Origin: Membranipora membranacea
Lineage: Eukaryota; Bryozoa; Gymnolaemata; Cheilostomatida; Membraniporidae
Length of the DNA: 60,000 bases
Reading direction: 5' to 3'
Assembly (NCBI GenBank): GCA_914767715.1
Contig: OU612066.1
Coordinates: forward strand, 18,390,283-18,450,282
Both the position numbers and the translations under genes were made by a program. This document shows, piece after piece, positions 10,479 to 22,661 of this stretch. The notes beneath the pieces were generated by a model. That model was not told where the DNA came from and made no database searches. It was given only the letters and a program-made list of their open reading frames with translations. Within the stretch, counting starts at the first letter, position 1. Every line of letters begins with the position of its first letter.

Positions 10479-13400
10479 ATGTCTTCTAAGAGCGAATTTC
10501 TTCTTTACTATATAGCAATATTAGGTAAGCATGTTATTCATTGATTACAGTGATTGTAAGAATAATTATTTTTATACTTCTTCAAAGAACCAGCACTGAT
10601 CAACCATTTAGTTAGTCATCACCAAGTTTATAATTGTTGGTTTATAAAAAGTCTCTGACTAACAAAATTATGGGGATCTGTCTTTATGATTAACCGCATA
10701 TAAATAGTTAGAAGCTAGTGTGAATCTGCGAGCAAACAGCCTTTTAGTTGTGTAAGGCTGCATATATTGATTTCCAGTACACCATAATACTTGGAGTGCC
10801 ACATCATGATCTTCATATGGATTTTGTGAGTTTTTGAGGTGTACAAACAAGTGATTTGATTGGTGGAGCCTCAGCAAACCACAGCAAATAGAAATAAGGA
10901 GAGACAGACATGACAATAAAGGGTTGCGTAAAAAACAGATGTTTGAAGGATTTGGGTGCTGAGATTGAGAAATGGCTCATCTCCAGGATGCATTTATTAT
11001 ATCCTCTAAAGCCAGTTCAATTGGAGCACATGCTCATAACCCATTTACCCTTTGTTACAGGGCATTTAGCAAAAAGTTGTAGCTCTGTTATTTTGCTAGC
11101 TATATGCTTCCATACCTCACAGCCACTAACTCCGTGTGATAAGCTGACAAGGAATTCCTTGCTAAATAGGGTCAATCCTGGCCTTGTTCAAGGCTAGGTC
11201 AATCCCACATGATCTATTGGCTAACAAAAAATGATAGTGCAATATAAAGCTCAAGGTAAAACGCTTTCCATCTAATGCCAACAAATTCGGTATAGGAGTA
11301 AAATTCTTTTGATAAGATTGCGCTTTCAAATGATATTATCACAGAGTAAGGATATATCATTATCATTAGCAAAAAGCTCTGTTATTATGCTAGCCTATGT
11401 TTCCATTCGTCACGACACTTACCCATAAGCGTAAGCGACAAGGAATTCATTGTTAAATATGGGTATGGAAAGATAGAAAAAAAATACCAATGACTTGATC
11501 GCCAAATGGCGAGAGCATTATAGTTGCTCCCCAATTTGAGTTTGAAAGACCTGCGGAGCTTTCCCGCTCCACTATTCAAACAGTGTTGATATTGAGGAAA
11601 CATTCTATTCCAGGTTTGCAACATTGTTTAAACTGATGTTCATGTTGTGTTGTCATGTTCAAATGACATTATTCATTGGATTGATTTACATCTAGATGAT
11701 TGCGCAATTAATCGGCTATTAACCATTTTACTAATGAAAAAGATCATATTTTTGGAAGGAGAAATCTATACCCAACAAAATCGTGCGTTTTAAATTGATT
11801 CACATTCTTTGTTAGCTTTTCTTGTTAGAACAGCAAATAGGCCCTAAATCCCTGATTTGATAACAATAGTTAAAAAATTAGTTGGTGCATGATAAAATTA
11901 ATCTGTAATAATCATTCATGTAAGTGCTGGCTGTTAATTCTTACCATGATCTGTTTAAAACATGACTTAGTATTTTTCCTGTAGCAGTTTTTTAACTAAG
12001 GACCAAAATGGATTCATTCATAGTCATCCAATAGCCATTTTTTGAATACTGAGGGGAGCTTTACCCTGGCTTCTCCCTATCCATAACCCACAAAACTCAG
12101 ATCAATTTCATCCTTCCGACATCAGTAATAATCAAAATTGTCCAGTGGTCTTCAAGAACTAAGGTGTCAATCACCTGTTCGCTGGAGATTATGGTCTCAT
12201 ACCACTAATCTCCCCCACATGAGACAAGGCAAGACATGGCAATGGGTTGAGGTATTTTGGCTTGCAGAAAGAACAGGCTAGACAGTGTTTGTCTCACAGT
12301 TTGAGTTATTTAATTTGTCCTGTATTTTGACAGCCCTCTCTGATGCCTGTCCAGAACTAAGAATACGCGAAGAAAGAATAACAAGCTACAACAGGATTCG
12401 AAAATGGGATGATGATTATTCTAGTGACCCAGCCTCCTTCGATGAAGTATCCAAAGAGTTTATATTGTTAACAGAATCACATCCTCGGAGAGATGGTAAA
12501 TAAAATAATTAAGTTTTTAGCAACCTTTTACTACAGACCACCACCAATCAAATAATACATGAGAATTTATCACTTCTTGTCTTGTTCTTGCCTAAGATGC
12601 CAAAAGCAATCAATTTGTCCTTATTATAATCTAACCTTAGTTTTCTTCTTTCGTTATTAAGTAAAATCTAGATCAATTTCATAAACAGTATAAGATGAGA
12701 TTCATTTAAAACCTCACATGAAGCATTGACATAATGTTGAGAGGTTTAAATTTTGTGGAGATCAACTCGTATTTGACGGCATACTATGATGAAGAAACTA
12801 TTCAAGTATTTTGATGTTCAGTATACAGGAGTAATAAAAACAATTTCATTCTAGAGATTTATTCTACTAATCCATTATTGTACAGTGACCCTTAACCTTC
12901 GTTAATTACTCTTGTTTTAGAGAGCAGATATGAATTTTTAAGCTTTGATATGTATGAACTACCTGGTGATAACAGACATTTCTTCATCATACACATTTAC
13001 AATGAAAAATGGGTCGGAGGTTATTCAATGTACTCTCTTGGTCAATTGACAAAAGCTCCATCTGGTTACAAGGTTATTGCAACGGTAAGCATGCATTGGG
13101 TATGGATCTTCCAAACTTTAACATGGTTTAGAATGGAATGGAAAGAAATTTGCGGACATTTTGTGCTATTCTCCAAGCTGTGATGCCCTTCAAAAGGAAT
13201 ATTCTAGTTACAAACATCTATATAATTTTTTACACTTTTGACTTAACAAATCTACTGAGTAAACAAAATAATCCATTCCCTGCCAAACACCTGTTCTTCA
13301 GAGATTATGGTTCCAAACCTTATCATTAACAGTTTGAGTCATCAACATTTTTTATTAATAATCTTTACTGCAGGCAGACCAGCTTTTTATTTCTCAATGA

Positions 13401-14017
13401 CCCTGTGATAATAAAGGTATATATACATACATACATTGATGATTTTTAAAGGGTTGGGTAACCAAAACCATACATCACGAAATTTCTTTTTAATTCTCTT
13501 TTAGCCGAGCAGAGAAAAGCCTTTACCAATGGTATCAATGTGTGATGATAACGTCTTTGAGGTCCAAAACATCAATAATCCTGGTTTAAAGTTTATCTCT
13601 GTTGGCTCACTTGGAGATTTCAGACTCATCAAACACCACAGTAGGCTATAAATAGAGTAATTGTTGTAGATAACCGTCACAAAAATGGAACTTGGCCAAT
13701 TATGACCACTTATTACTATAAAGAAATTTGACATACATTTCTTCCTTAGCATCAAACTGATAGAAAGATAGGGGTAGATAGAAAACGCTTTCGCACGAGT
13801 TTTTGATAATCTTCTTGTCAATTTATATTATCAATTTATGGGCTAATTGATGTAATAAGTTAATATATATTTGTAATATCGTTTATAATAGTTGCCTTCT
13901 CTATTTACAGGTGGAGGAAAGCAGAGTGCAGTCTGTGCTTTCGGAAACCGGTTTCCAAAACTGAGGCTTACCGCCATCGATTCGTGTAAAAGAGATACTT
14001 GGTTTTGTTGGTATTAA
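10479..14017 (+). CDS. Gene A copy 2, complete secreted protein (204 aa)
   Basis: Exons are 10479-10524, 12334-12495, 12921-13084, 13505-13640 and 13911-14017 (615 nt). Exon 1 encodes MSSKSEFLLYYIAIL. Its last G joins CC of exon 2 to read ALSDACPELR, giving a compact signal peptide with cleavage near the Ala-Cys. Intron 1 is 1.8 kb. The mature chain is about 185 residues with Cys near its N-terminus, in MCDD, in AVCAF and twice at the C-terminus (SCKRDTWFCWY). It has no transmembrane segment. It differs from A1 at a handful of residues, for example LTKAPSG for LTEAPSG. The poly(A) signal is at 14052-14057. The role is unknown. The tight link to B2 suggests a ligand or co-factor, by inference only. 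Confidence 0.88.
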
Positions 14018-14410
14018 GATACAGTTTTCTCCACAAATCAAGTTAGACTGTAATAAAGGTCTAAAAAGTAAAACACTTCACACCACGTCTCTCAAATGAC
14101 ATCTATCAAATCATATCTAAAATCTCAGTCAAATCCCATATTCAACCAACTGGAAGTATAGTCATCCGTCTGCTCAGTCAGAAATTATCAAAAGATGTCC
14201 TAGGGTCTTTGAAGGCCTTGGATGGGTGTCAAATATCTGTTCTTCGGGGAGATTGGTCTCAAACCATATCACATCCTCTCCCGAAGCAAGACGAGGGTCT
14301 TCTTGATATTATTGCATAGTATTGAAAGTATTGACGTAGTTATGCAAAGTTCATCAACCTTTACACAAACTAATATATTTATGGCAAAAGCGTAATACTG
14401 AAGCTGACGC

Positions 14411-14520
14411 CCAATCAGAGTTCTTTATTTTAGTTTGAACACAATTTGTAATTTTTTGCAAAAAATGCGCAGAGTTGTGGTGGCTCAAACATAAGGATTA
14501 TGCCTTGATGTTGTATAAAA
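14411..14520 (+). promoter_or_regulatory. Putative B2 promoter (CCAAT and TATA boxes)
   Basis: CCAAT at 14411-14415 and TATAAAA at 14514-14520 lie 116-225 bp before the B2 start codon. Both are kept at like spacing before B3 (27072 and 27206) and B4 (42348 and 42479). A conserved GCAGAGTTGTGGTGG lies between them. Transcription should start about 30 bp after the TATA box, leaving a leader of about 90 nt. Confidence 0.6.
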
Positions 14521-14635
14521 CGTCGATCGATTCTATTGTTCAAGCATTTTGAGTATAGCGTTTGTTGCATGCTTTGTGTACAACTGCTACAATACAGAAG
14601 CTACAGGATTTTCTTCATTTGACTTGATAGTAGCA

Positions 14636-17600
14636 ATGATCAAAATGATATGGAATGTAGCAAACACCATCCAGGTAGGCATTAACGTAGTTGTGTTATC
14701 ATTGAATTTTGTTTTTATCTGACAAAAGTAAGATGATCTAACTGTGCAATTGATTGGAGTCCTTTTATCTCATCAATATCACAGAGCAAAGGATATATCC
14801 TTACTCTGTGTTAATATCAACTCAATCAAAGTGGCTGATAGAAGGCACAGATGATTAATCTAATTTATATTATACTAATTCAAGTTTAGGATGACATCAT
14901 TGCAAGGTCTGGCAAAGCCTCATCAGTTTATTCATGATGGACGCATCTTAAATGGCAACCAGGGTTTCGCAGCAATGCATAAATGGGTAGTAAAGAATGA
15001 GCTTTGCAGCATCAGCTTTGTGCATGACACAATGCAAAACTCACAAAGTAGTTGCTGACTCTTGACTGAGTTATACTTCAGTTTAGGGGAGGATCAAAGA
15101 CATTGCTGTAATGATGATAGATCACAGGCTAAATTAAACAGGAACAGGAAACTGCTCTGTGTGGTTCCATATTGGCTGATTTTGAGCAACATAATTTCAC
15201 CTGATGGATCAAATGTTAAAAAAAATTCTCGCTGAATAATCAAACGATTCTGATTCGATCTTTTTCCCTATGCATAATGTGCAATCTGCTATCAATCGAT
15301 GGGAACTTGTTTAAGGTATAGTAACGGCGTTGGCGAATTTTCATAAAATTCATATGGTTGGATAGGTAATAAGTAACTAATAAGTACACAAACATTTTTT
15401 AAAAATATTTTGAGTCGTTCGTTCAAGGTTTTGCAGCAATGCATTAATGGGTAGTAAATAATTTGCTGGGCAGCATCAGCTTTGTACATTACGCGATGCA
15501 AAACTCAAAGTAGTTGCTGACTCTAAGATTTGTAACACTTCAGTTTAGGGGAGGTTCCAAGACATTGCTGTTATGATGTTAGAGCTAGAGCAGAGACAGG
15601 AACAGGTAACTGCTCTATGGTATTCTATTTTAACTGAGTTTGAGTACCTGATCGGAGAAATGTTTCACAAGAATTCTGGCTGAACAATCATCCGAATTAG
15701 GTTTTGTCTTTTTCCCTATGCAGAAGGGACAGTCTGCTATTAATCAATGAGAAGTTGTTTGGAACCCTTTAACTGATTAAAGTACTGACTATGATATATT
15801 GTTTGTAGTTTCTATTCGTACTGTGGTGTGGAGTGACTGGAGAAGTCTCTAACAATAATCTCAGCTACGAGACTGCATCGACTGCTCGAGTATCTAGGTA
15901 TGTGTGACTCGCATGTTAAGAGGCAAAAAGACTCCACATAACTGATCAATTTATTGTTTACATATTATTATCTTTCTCCTATCTCCTGTATTATTTCTAA
16001 CTTTATACCTCATCTCCAGGGTTAAAAGAATGTGGGTTAAAATTGCAAGTTCTGTCTCTGTCTGAAGACCGAGATCTTTAGTATCAGGGCTATTCTGTCA
16101 TAAGTGCTCTGTTTTCAACGTTGTGAGTATTTTCTATTGGCTTTTATTAGTTAAGTTGAGCCTATTTATTTCCCTAGCTTTTATTACATGGCAAACAATT
16201 GGGATGTGTAAGAGTATGGTCAATTACTCAGTATCCTGAGGGACAGGGTTCCCAAATCAGTGGTGATAAATCTCAATTTAGCACCAAAGTTCATAAAAAA
16301 TCCATGAAATTAGTCGATAAAACAGGTAGAAATTGATATTAACGACTATCCGAATACCAAAATTATTTCCTAAACTGTATCCCTATGAGTTTGCAATGGC
16401 GCGGAATCTGAATCAAAAATCATTTTCATTCTTTTAAAAGCAGTTTTCATGACAAACTCATTCCAGCTCCTTTTTCCTATGCCATGCGGGTTAAAAATTA
16501 CCAGACTGGAGAGAAGACAACTCTCAACAGAGGCTCTAATTAGAGCTCAGAAAACTGTTTATTGATATTATTTTAAAAATAGATTCAAATGGAAAAATCG
16601 AGTGGATATGTCAAAATACCCATCAAATCTTTAAACGACAATAGATATAGACTTGATCCGGTATTAGCATGTTTAGTAAATCTATCTATTCAAAACTCTG
16701 TTTTCCCAGACATACCCGTGTAAAACCACTTGATAAAAAATGTAATGCTAAACAGTTTTTCATTCTCTAACCCCATTGCTGAACTCAATAGAAAGTTGAA
16801 TTAGATTTTTTTTGTGATGTGTGCCATAGCTCCTGTTCATGTACCTAATGGGATGGGAGGAGTCTTCTCTGTCTGTCGCCATGGCGCTTTTGGTAGGAGG
16901 GCTGTGGGCAACGGTCTAGACCAGCTTCGGGTGTGCATGCTTCCCTGCCTTGTCGGTGGGGTCATGCGGTGGAGAAGGAAAACTAGAGCCGGGCAATATT
17001 CACACAAGCCTGTGACTGGCTACCTGGTTGTCCCCTTCTTTTATTGACTACACATTTTTCTCAGTAGATATCTTAGTATATTGTTTGAGTGCAACATAAG
17101 CTGGATAACAAAAAAAATCTTTATCATTGCAGCATGATTCTGAACTTGGAAGTTTCATACAAACTTGATATAAACTTGACAGATCTCAACCGCATGACAG
17201 CAATTCAGCCTGACAGAAGATCTGATGACAAGTTCTACTACTCACAGAATAAGAGGATTTACAGTAAGAACAAAAGACAGCAAAAGTCAAGACGGATCCT
17301 GACAACCGATGAAGAAATCAAAAGCTTCCAACAGATTGGAAACGAAACGTTCCTTGTCCGTGAAAAAAACGCAGTCAAAGTCTATTCCACTGGGAACAGG
17401 GACAACAAAACAATCAACCTACCCGAATCTTTTTGCAACAACCAACCAAATCGAACATCTTTAATCTGCAGTCAGCTTAAATCAATTCCTTTCGGACCAA
17501 CTTCTGTAGACTCGGCCAATAATCTTGTATATTACACCGCTGCTTCAACAATCTACCAAGTTAACCTCTCTGCTGAAAACTTTCCAACTACCCCAATTCA

Positions 17601-20144
17601 ACTCATGAGTTCTTTTGGAAATATTGATGCGATGGCATTTAACAAAAACTTCTCAGGGGCATTTACAATTCAAAAGAGCACAAATATTACAGTCAGTCAT
17701 GTGGACTTCTTGAGATCAGAGATTACTTCTGTCGGTCTTAATGGGAAACCTGGTACAATTTTGCAAGCTGTAAGTATAGGTGAAAAGGCACTGCTCTGCG
17801 TAACCACCGCCCAAGGGATGCTTCTAGTCAACACAGATACTGGAGACTACACAAAGGTAGCAGAGGGAATGACTAGTTTGCCCTGCAATCATACTGAGTG
17901 TAACCAGAAACAGATGCTTGTACCAGTTTTGGCCGATTATCAAACCAGAGGAAATGACTTGTATGCTATTAAAAGAAGTCAAGGTCAGATAATCATCCTC
18001 AAGTATAATGGTAAGTCATTGTTATAGAATTTGAATCTTTTTTTAATTTTCAAACAAACATATAATTCAGGGAGAATTCAAGGGAAAATACTAACATTAG
18101 TTCAACATTATAAAACATTTGGAAAATCCATTCTGTTTAAATTGTGCTTGTATCTGCAAACTCTAGTATGCCCATTTCAATGTGCAAATCTGCTATCTTG
18201 ACTTATTGGCGTTATGTTCATTGATGAAATGGTTGATTTCGCAGTCAGTGTTTTCTACGATGATGGCAACACGACAGTATCTAATAATATTTCAACCAGT
18301 GTCGCTCCAAACAATGACCCTACAGACACAGGCAAGTGTAGTATATCTTATTATATCTTGCACATCGATGTGAATTTCCTGATACACTCTTTATTAAGGC
18401 AAGTGACCAGCAGTGTCTCAATCCATTCTATTGCTTATAAAAGAAATCGAACTTTTCTAAAGTTACTCCATTTATTGTGGGAAATGGAAAAATACCAATC
18501 TGGGTTAGAATTGCAGATTATAGAAATTAGACAATCGTCATCAGGCAACTTCATGATCCGCGAACTGATGAATCACAGAATAGTCATATGAATGTACATG
18601 GATTGTGGTCATTATGTTTTCAGGTGTCATAGTTGGAAGTACTGTAGGCGCAGTGATTCTTTGTTTATCGGGAATAGCCCTGACTGTTTTCTACCTCCGC
18701 GCTAGAAACATGAAAACACGAACTTTAAATATGACAACTCGGAGAAGACACAGAAATCCCTCCCACTCTGTCAATACCTTTGAAGGTTGGTTCTAATAAA
18801 TGTGTGTTACTATATTTACCTGAATACCAACAAAGTGTTTTAATTATCTACAAGAATATGAAATATCAACCTGGCGCATGGTGATAACAATTATAGAATG
18901 ATGATGCGTTGGTCTTTTTATTGATAATAGTTGCATGTAATTGACCTACCTAGTAATCTTACTTGATCCTAAAGATGTCAGTCTTTACGAAGATAAACCT
19001 TGCACGTTACAAATTTGTTTGATATTTTCATGGATTTGTCCTCTCATACCCGTTGAGAGGATGACTGCTAATCGTGAATGAAACATTGTGCTTAAATTTC
19101 AAAGTGTTTAGCGCCTAATGTTTGAAAATTCAATTGAGTGCGTTAGAAATATGCACTAAATCTTCGTCAATGTTTTCAGAAGTAGAGCTGAGCTCATATA
19201 AAAGGATTGCAGAAGATGAAGGAGCGACCGGCGTTGAAGAGAGTAGAGCTGAAACAAGTGCGGAAAGATCTGACAGTGTTAGAGTCTTTAAAGACAGGCC
19301 ACTTCCTCCTCTACCACAGTCTAGAGAACCCACAGTGCAGGTACATCGAGCTCAGAGTGCTACCTCAGAATCAGATGATTACTGCTATGCCGATGTTCGT
19401 GAATATTACAAGGAAGGATCGATAACAAAATCATCAGCAGTAAAAGATGAGTGGCCTCCTGTAGCATCTCGCCGTCCCAGACCACGGCTGTCACTACCGA
19501 GGTTTGATCAGCAAATAAACAGCCCCTTCCCTTATTGTGACAATCCTCAGACAACGCCTCCCCGTCCAAGACCACGGCTATCCCTCCAAAATACTCGACA
19601 GCGAAACATGCGAAATGAAGACCCGTATTGTGATAACCCCAGTTTTCTCCCTGTACCTGAGGCCTTAGAATATGGTTGTAAGCCGTCTGTCACTCAACAA
19701 AATGACCCATACTATGTTGAGGTACTAGACCATAGCCACCAATCATCCAAAACATCAGTGTTAGTACATGGTAACCCAGCAAATAAGCTACCCCATCCCA
19801 CACCACAGTTGGCCTTACCAATGTCAAATCATCCTGAGGAGCAAATGGAAAAACAGTATGTGCTCTGTGATAACCAAAGTTGTATTACTGAATCTGGTGT
19901 TCCGGAGTATGCACATGATGTGTACGCCACTGACCAAAGAGAAGCTTTGGCTCAAAAGGAGACACTGGATGTTGTTGCAAATGAGGAGAGCGAAACAAAG
20001 CAGACATCACATCCACATGCAAATATTTTTGTGACTGTTATTTCTGATAAGATGGAGTTGAAACTGCATACAAACTATGAACGCCAAACAAGTACTGTCA
20101 CTGTATCAGCCAAAGATCAATATAACATTGCAGATCAGAGCTAA
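14636..20144 (+). CDS. Gene B copy 2, intact propeller-like type I receptor with tyrosine-rich tail (739 aa)
   Basis: Exons are 14636-14674, 15809-15897, 17133-18010, 18245-18331, 18624-18785 and 19180-20144 (2220 nt). Residues 1-25 form a signal peptide (hydrophobic FLFVLWCGV). Residues 43-335 show six blade-like segments, such as VDSANNLVYYTAASTIYQV and NDLYAIKRSQGQIIILKYN, with about eight N-glycosylation sequons. An N/T/S-rich stalk (exon 4) precedes a helix at about 365-388. The tail holds a Src-type class I SH3 ligand RPLPPLP (458-464), DDYCYADV (Y486, Y488), two YCDNP motifs (Y537, Y568), YYVEV (596-600), YVLCDN (Y645) and a conserved C-terminal block. It has no kinase or Ig domain. 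Intron 4 starts with GC. The downstream signal is AATAGA instead of AATAAA. This is the reference copy for the family. Confidence 0.88.
14966..15772 (+). repeat. Tandem duplicated block in B2 intron 1
   Basis: Blocks 14966-15310 and 15428-15772 are diverged copies of each other, as in unit 1 but without the hAT-type MITE. This gives the empty target site for that insertion. Confidence 0.75.
16809..17048 (+). repeat. GC-rich block in intron 2 of B2, unclassified
   Basis: This is identical or nearly so to 4496-4735. It ends about 80 bp before the exon 3 acceptor. No coding similarity was recognised. Confidence 0.45.
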
Positions 20145-22661
20145 GAGCTTTAGATCTCAAGAACCTCAGCCTCAGAGCTCTTTTCCAATGACCTGTATTT
20201 TAGGGACATAAGATGCGAGCAGATTTGTCTATTTTAGTACGTCAATTCTTTTTTATCACTCTAAATAATTCAATGTATTTCATGATTTTTATTTTATATT
20301 TATTGTTGATTTCCTTATTTTACTTATTATATTCTACTATTTCAATTAACCATTTATATTTTTTTTACTTCAATTTTTAGATTTTGCAGTTTCTGTTTTT
20401 CTGTAACATTATTTGACCATTTATACATTGTGACTTAGCTGGTGCCTCTCACAAGTCACAAACCCTTTGAATTACCTCAATAGACATAATCATTGAATTT
20501 GATAATTATGATTCATATTGTTGATATTGATATATATTGATGTGGAAATTGGTAAAATTTCTTACATTGGAAATCATCTGCTCCTCGATAACGAGGTAAA
20601 TACCGACGATACAACAACATGTTGATTAATGGCTAATGCAAACTGGCCTTGGTTTGTCTGGCTCGATTATTGTAAGGACCCATAACCTTCTGTGCCACAG
20701 GACTTTGTCTCTAAGCACACCCAATATGCGGCCGACCCAACATAATAAAATTACTGTTGTAGAAACAGATTAGGCAGTAGGAATGGGCCGGGGTAAGATA
20801 CAGCCCTGATATGTATAAGATTAGTCTGAGCCCCAGACCCTTCTCCACACCCGACAGTCCTCCCGGCCGGAGAAGTATAAGTATAAGATCGGTGTGGTCA
20901 GTTTTTCTCATGCATTTGGAATACCATCCCGTCACAAGTCTACGTGCTCAGATGGCTGCAAGTGCTCGTTTGGGGCATTACATTATCAACATGTAAAGAA
21001 CAATGCCAATCGCCATCCACACCGAAATATGTGCAAGCGCAACCATAAATTATGCTGGACAGAGAAGAGAAATCACATCTTTGTACCGGGAGTGTAATGT
21101 GACACATGCAAAAAATCTGTCTTTAGAAACTACAACAGCTAAGTGAGTGAAATAAACTATTCTATAGCTTCTCACCTTACCCTATTTGGTAAACAATAAA
21201 TAAGGAGGAAGTTACAAGAAACATTTATATTTTTTTTCCAGAATGAGAATTACCCTATATGGAAGGATTTGAACAAAATTCACATGTGTTTTTATCTAAA
21301 TGTACTAGCAAAGAACAGCTAATTACAGTGCACTGCTGTAGGAAAGCAGATCAATTTGGCAAGATCTGAAAGAAACCTTTCCGCGGTAGTGACAATATTA
21401 TAGGAATGGTGGCGTTAAAGATTATCCATAATACAAAGTTTTTGTACTGGTTGTGTTCTTCCCACACAATATCAAGTCATCAAGGTTCATGTTGAGCCAA
21501 TAAATATGTTTGATGAGATGAGGTGTGGAATTGCTGTGGCAAGCAATTGAAAATGATGAAGCTGCAAAAAAGAACTGATAAAAAAAAAGGTGCGATGTGA
21601 CCCAAAAATTTACTCTTAATTAAACTACAGATGCTGCCGATGCATGACACGTCAATCTATTCATGAATATTTGTTGATAACTGCCTGTTTGGTCGCATCG
21701 CATGGTTGCTTCTTTCTACTGATGTTGATTGAACTTCTACATCCAGATGCAGCTGCAGCACTATATTGTTTTTCGTTGTTTGTTTCTATAGCTCAATTAT
21801 CACGGACGGATGGTTTGAAAGGAATTTCAGGACATTTATTTATTGTTAGAACCACACTTATGTTGTCTGTTTACCCTCATATAGTCTACTTATCTGTCAA
21901 AGTTGGTGTCCCACTGCAATGAGGCATAAAGAGAGAAATGACCACAAAGGATTGCAAAAAAACGCTATGGTTTGTAGCTGACGATTTGCGAGTTGTGTTA
22001 GTCACAAGGTCTACCCAATGAAGCTCATGGTCACAAATTACCTGCCCTTTGTTATGAAATCCTGGCAAAACCAGCAATGCTCCCATCTGTCAGGTCACAA
22101 GCTCCTAATCACAAGCCTGAAATTAATTCCTCTTTACTACAGTCCAATCTCACATTACTGGCCAATTCACTGAGGTTACAAGAATTAGAAAAAGATAAAG
22201 TTTTATTTATAACCAACAATTAGCAAGTTCTAGACTGGTTATATGGATAATCAATACACTGTGGAGTTCACTTCCCTATCTCCATCAACTGTTGTGAAAA
22301 TGATCGCCATTAATAAGAAAATGAAAAATTTGCACCATAACTCAGGTCATTTATTTTACCAGTTTGACTACCGTTTGTTGAAAGATTAGCATAAACATAC
22401 CATGCGAAAAACATAGATACTGCTACAAACTGCAGACTTATCTGGTTTTTAATCGCCTGAAACGCTAACAAAGGATACTAAAACAAGAAAAGTAACTTTG
22501 AAGCCTATTTTTTTTAACTCACCATATCCCAAGTACCAAAGAAAGGACAATGAATTTTTATCACCCTTTATTCTAATGAATTTATACTTTGAATTTGAGC
22601 TACTTGCTACATTTTAACGGCTCAACCCAGTTCAGCCAGTCTTCTCATAGCACTATTTGAA
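20145..22661. other. Intergenic region between B2 and A3
   Basis: It matches the 7852-10478 spacer with small indels. It holds a TAGTCTGAG-type insertion at 20822-20874. A cysteine-rich open frame at 20894-21097 is not supported as a gene (see the rejected list). No other feature was seen. Confidence 0.6.
20822..20874 (+). mobile_element. Small TAGTCTGAG-family insertion (unit 2)
   Basis: It starts TAGTCTGAGCCCCAGACCC and sits at the same place as the unit 1 copy (8555), so it predates the unit 1/2 duplication. Confidence 0.55.

Noticed and set aside
19180-20144. ITAM or ITIM in the B tail
   Set aside because: No pair of YxxL/I motifs at ITAM spacing, and no I/V/L/SxYxxL/V/I match at the YxxV sites.
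20894-21097. Cysteine- and histidine-rich small frame (CSDGCKC, NMCKRNHKLCW), also at 35792-36244 and 47929-48159
   Set aside because: Differences among copies are mostly amino-acid changing, unit 1 breaks the frame, and there is no consistent start or splice structure. It looks like unconstrained spacer.
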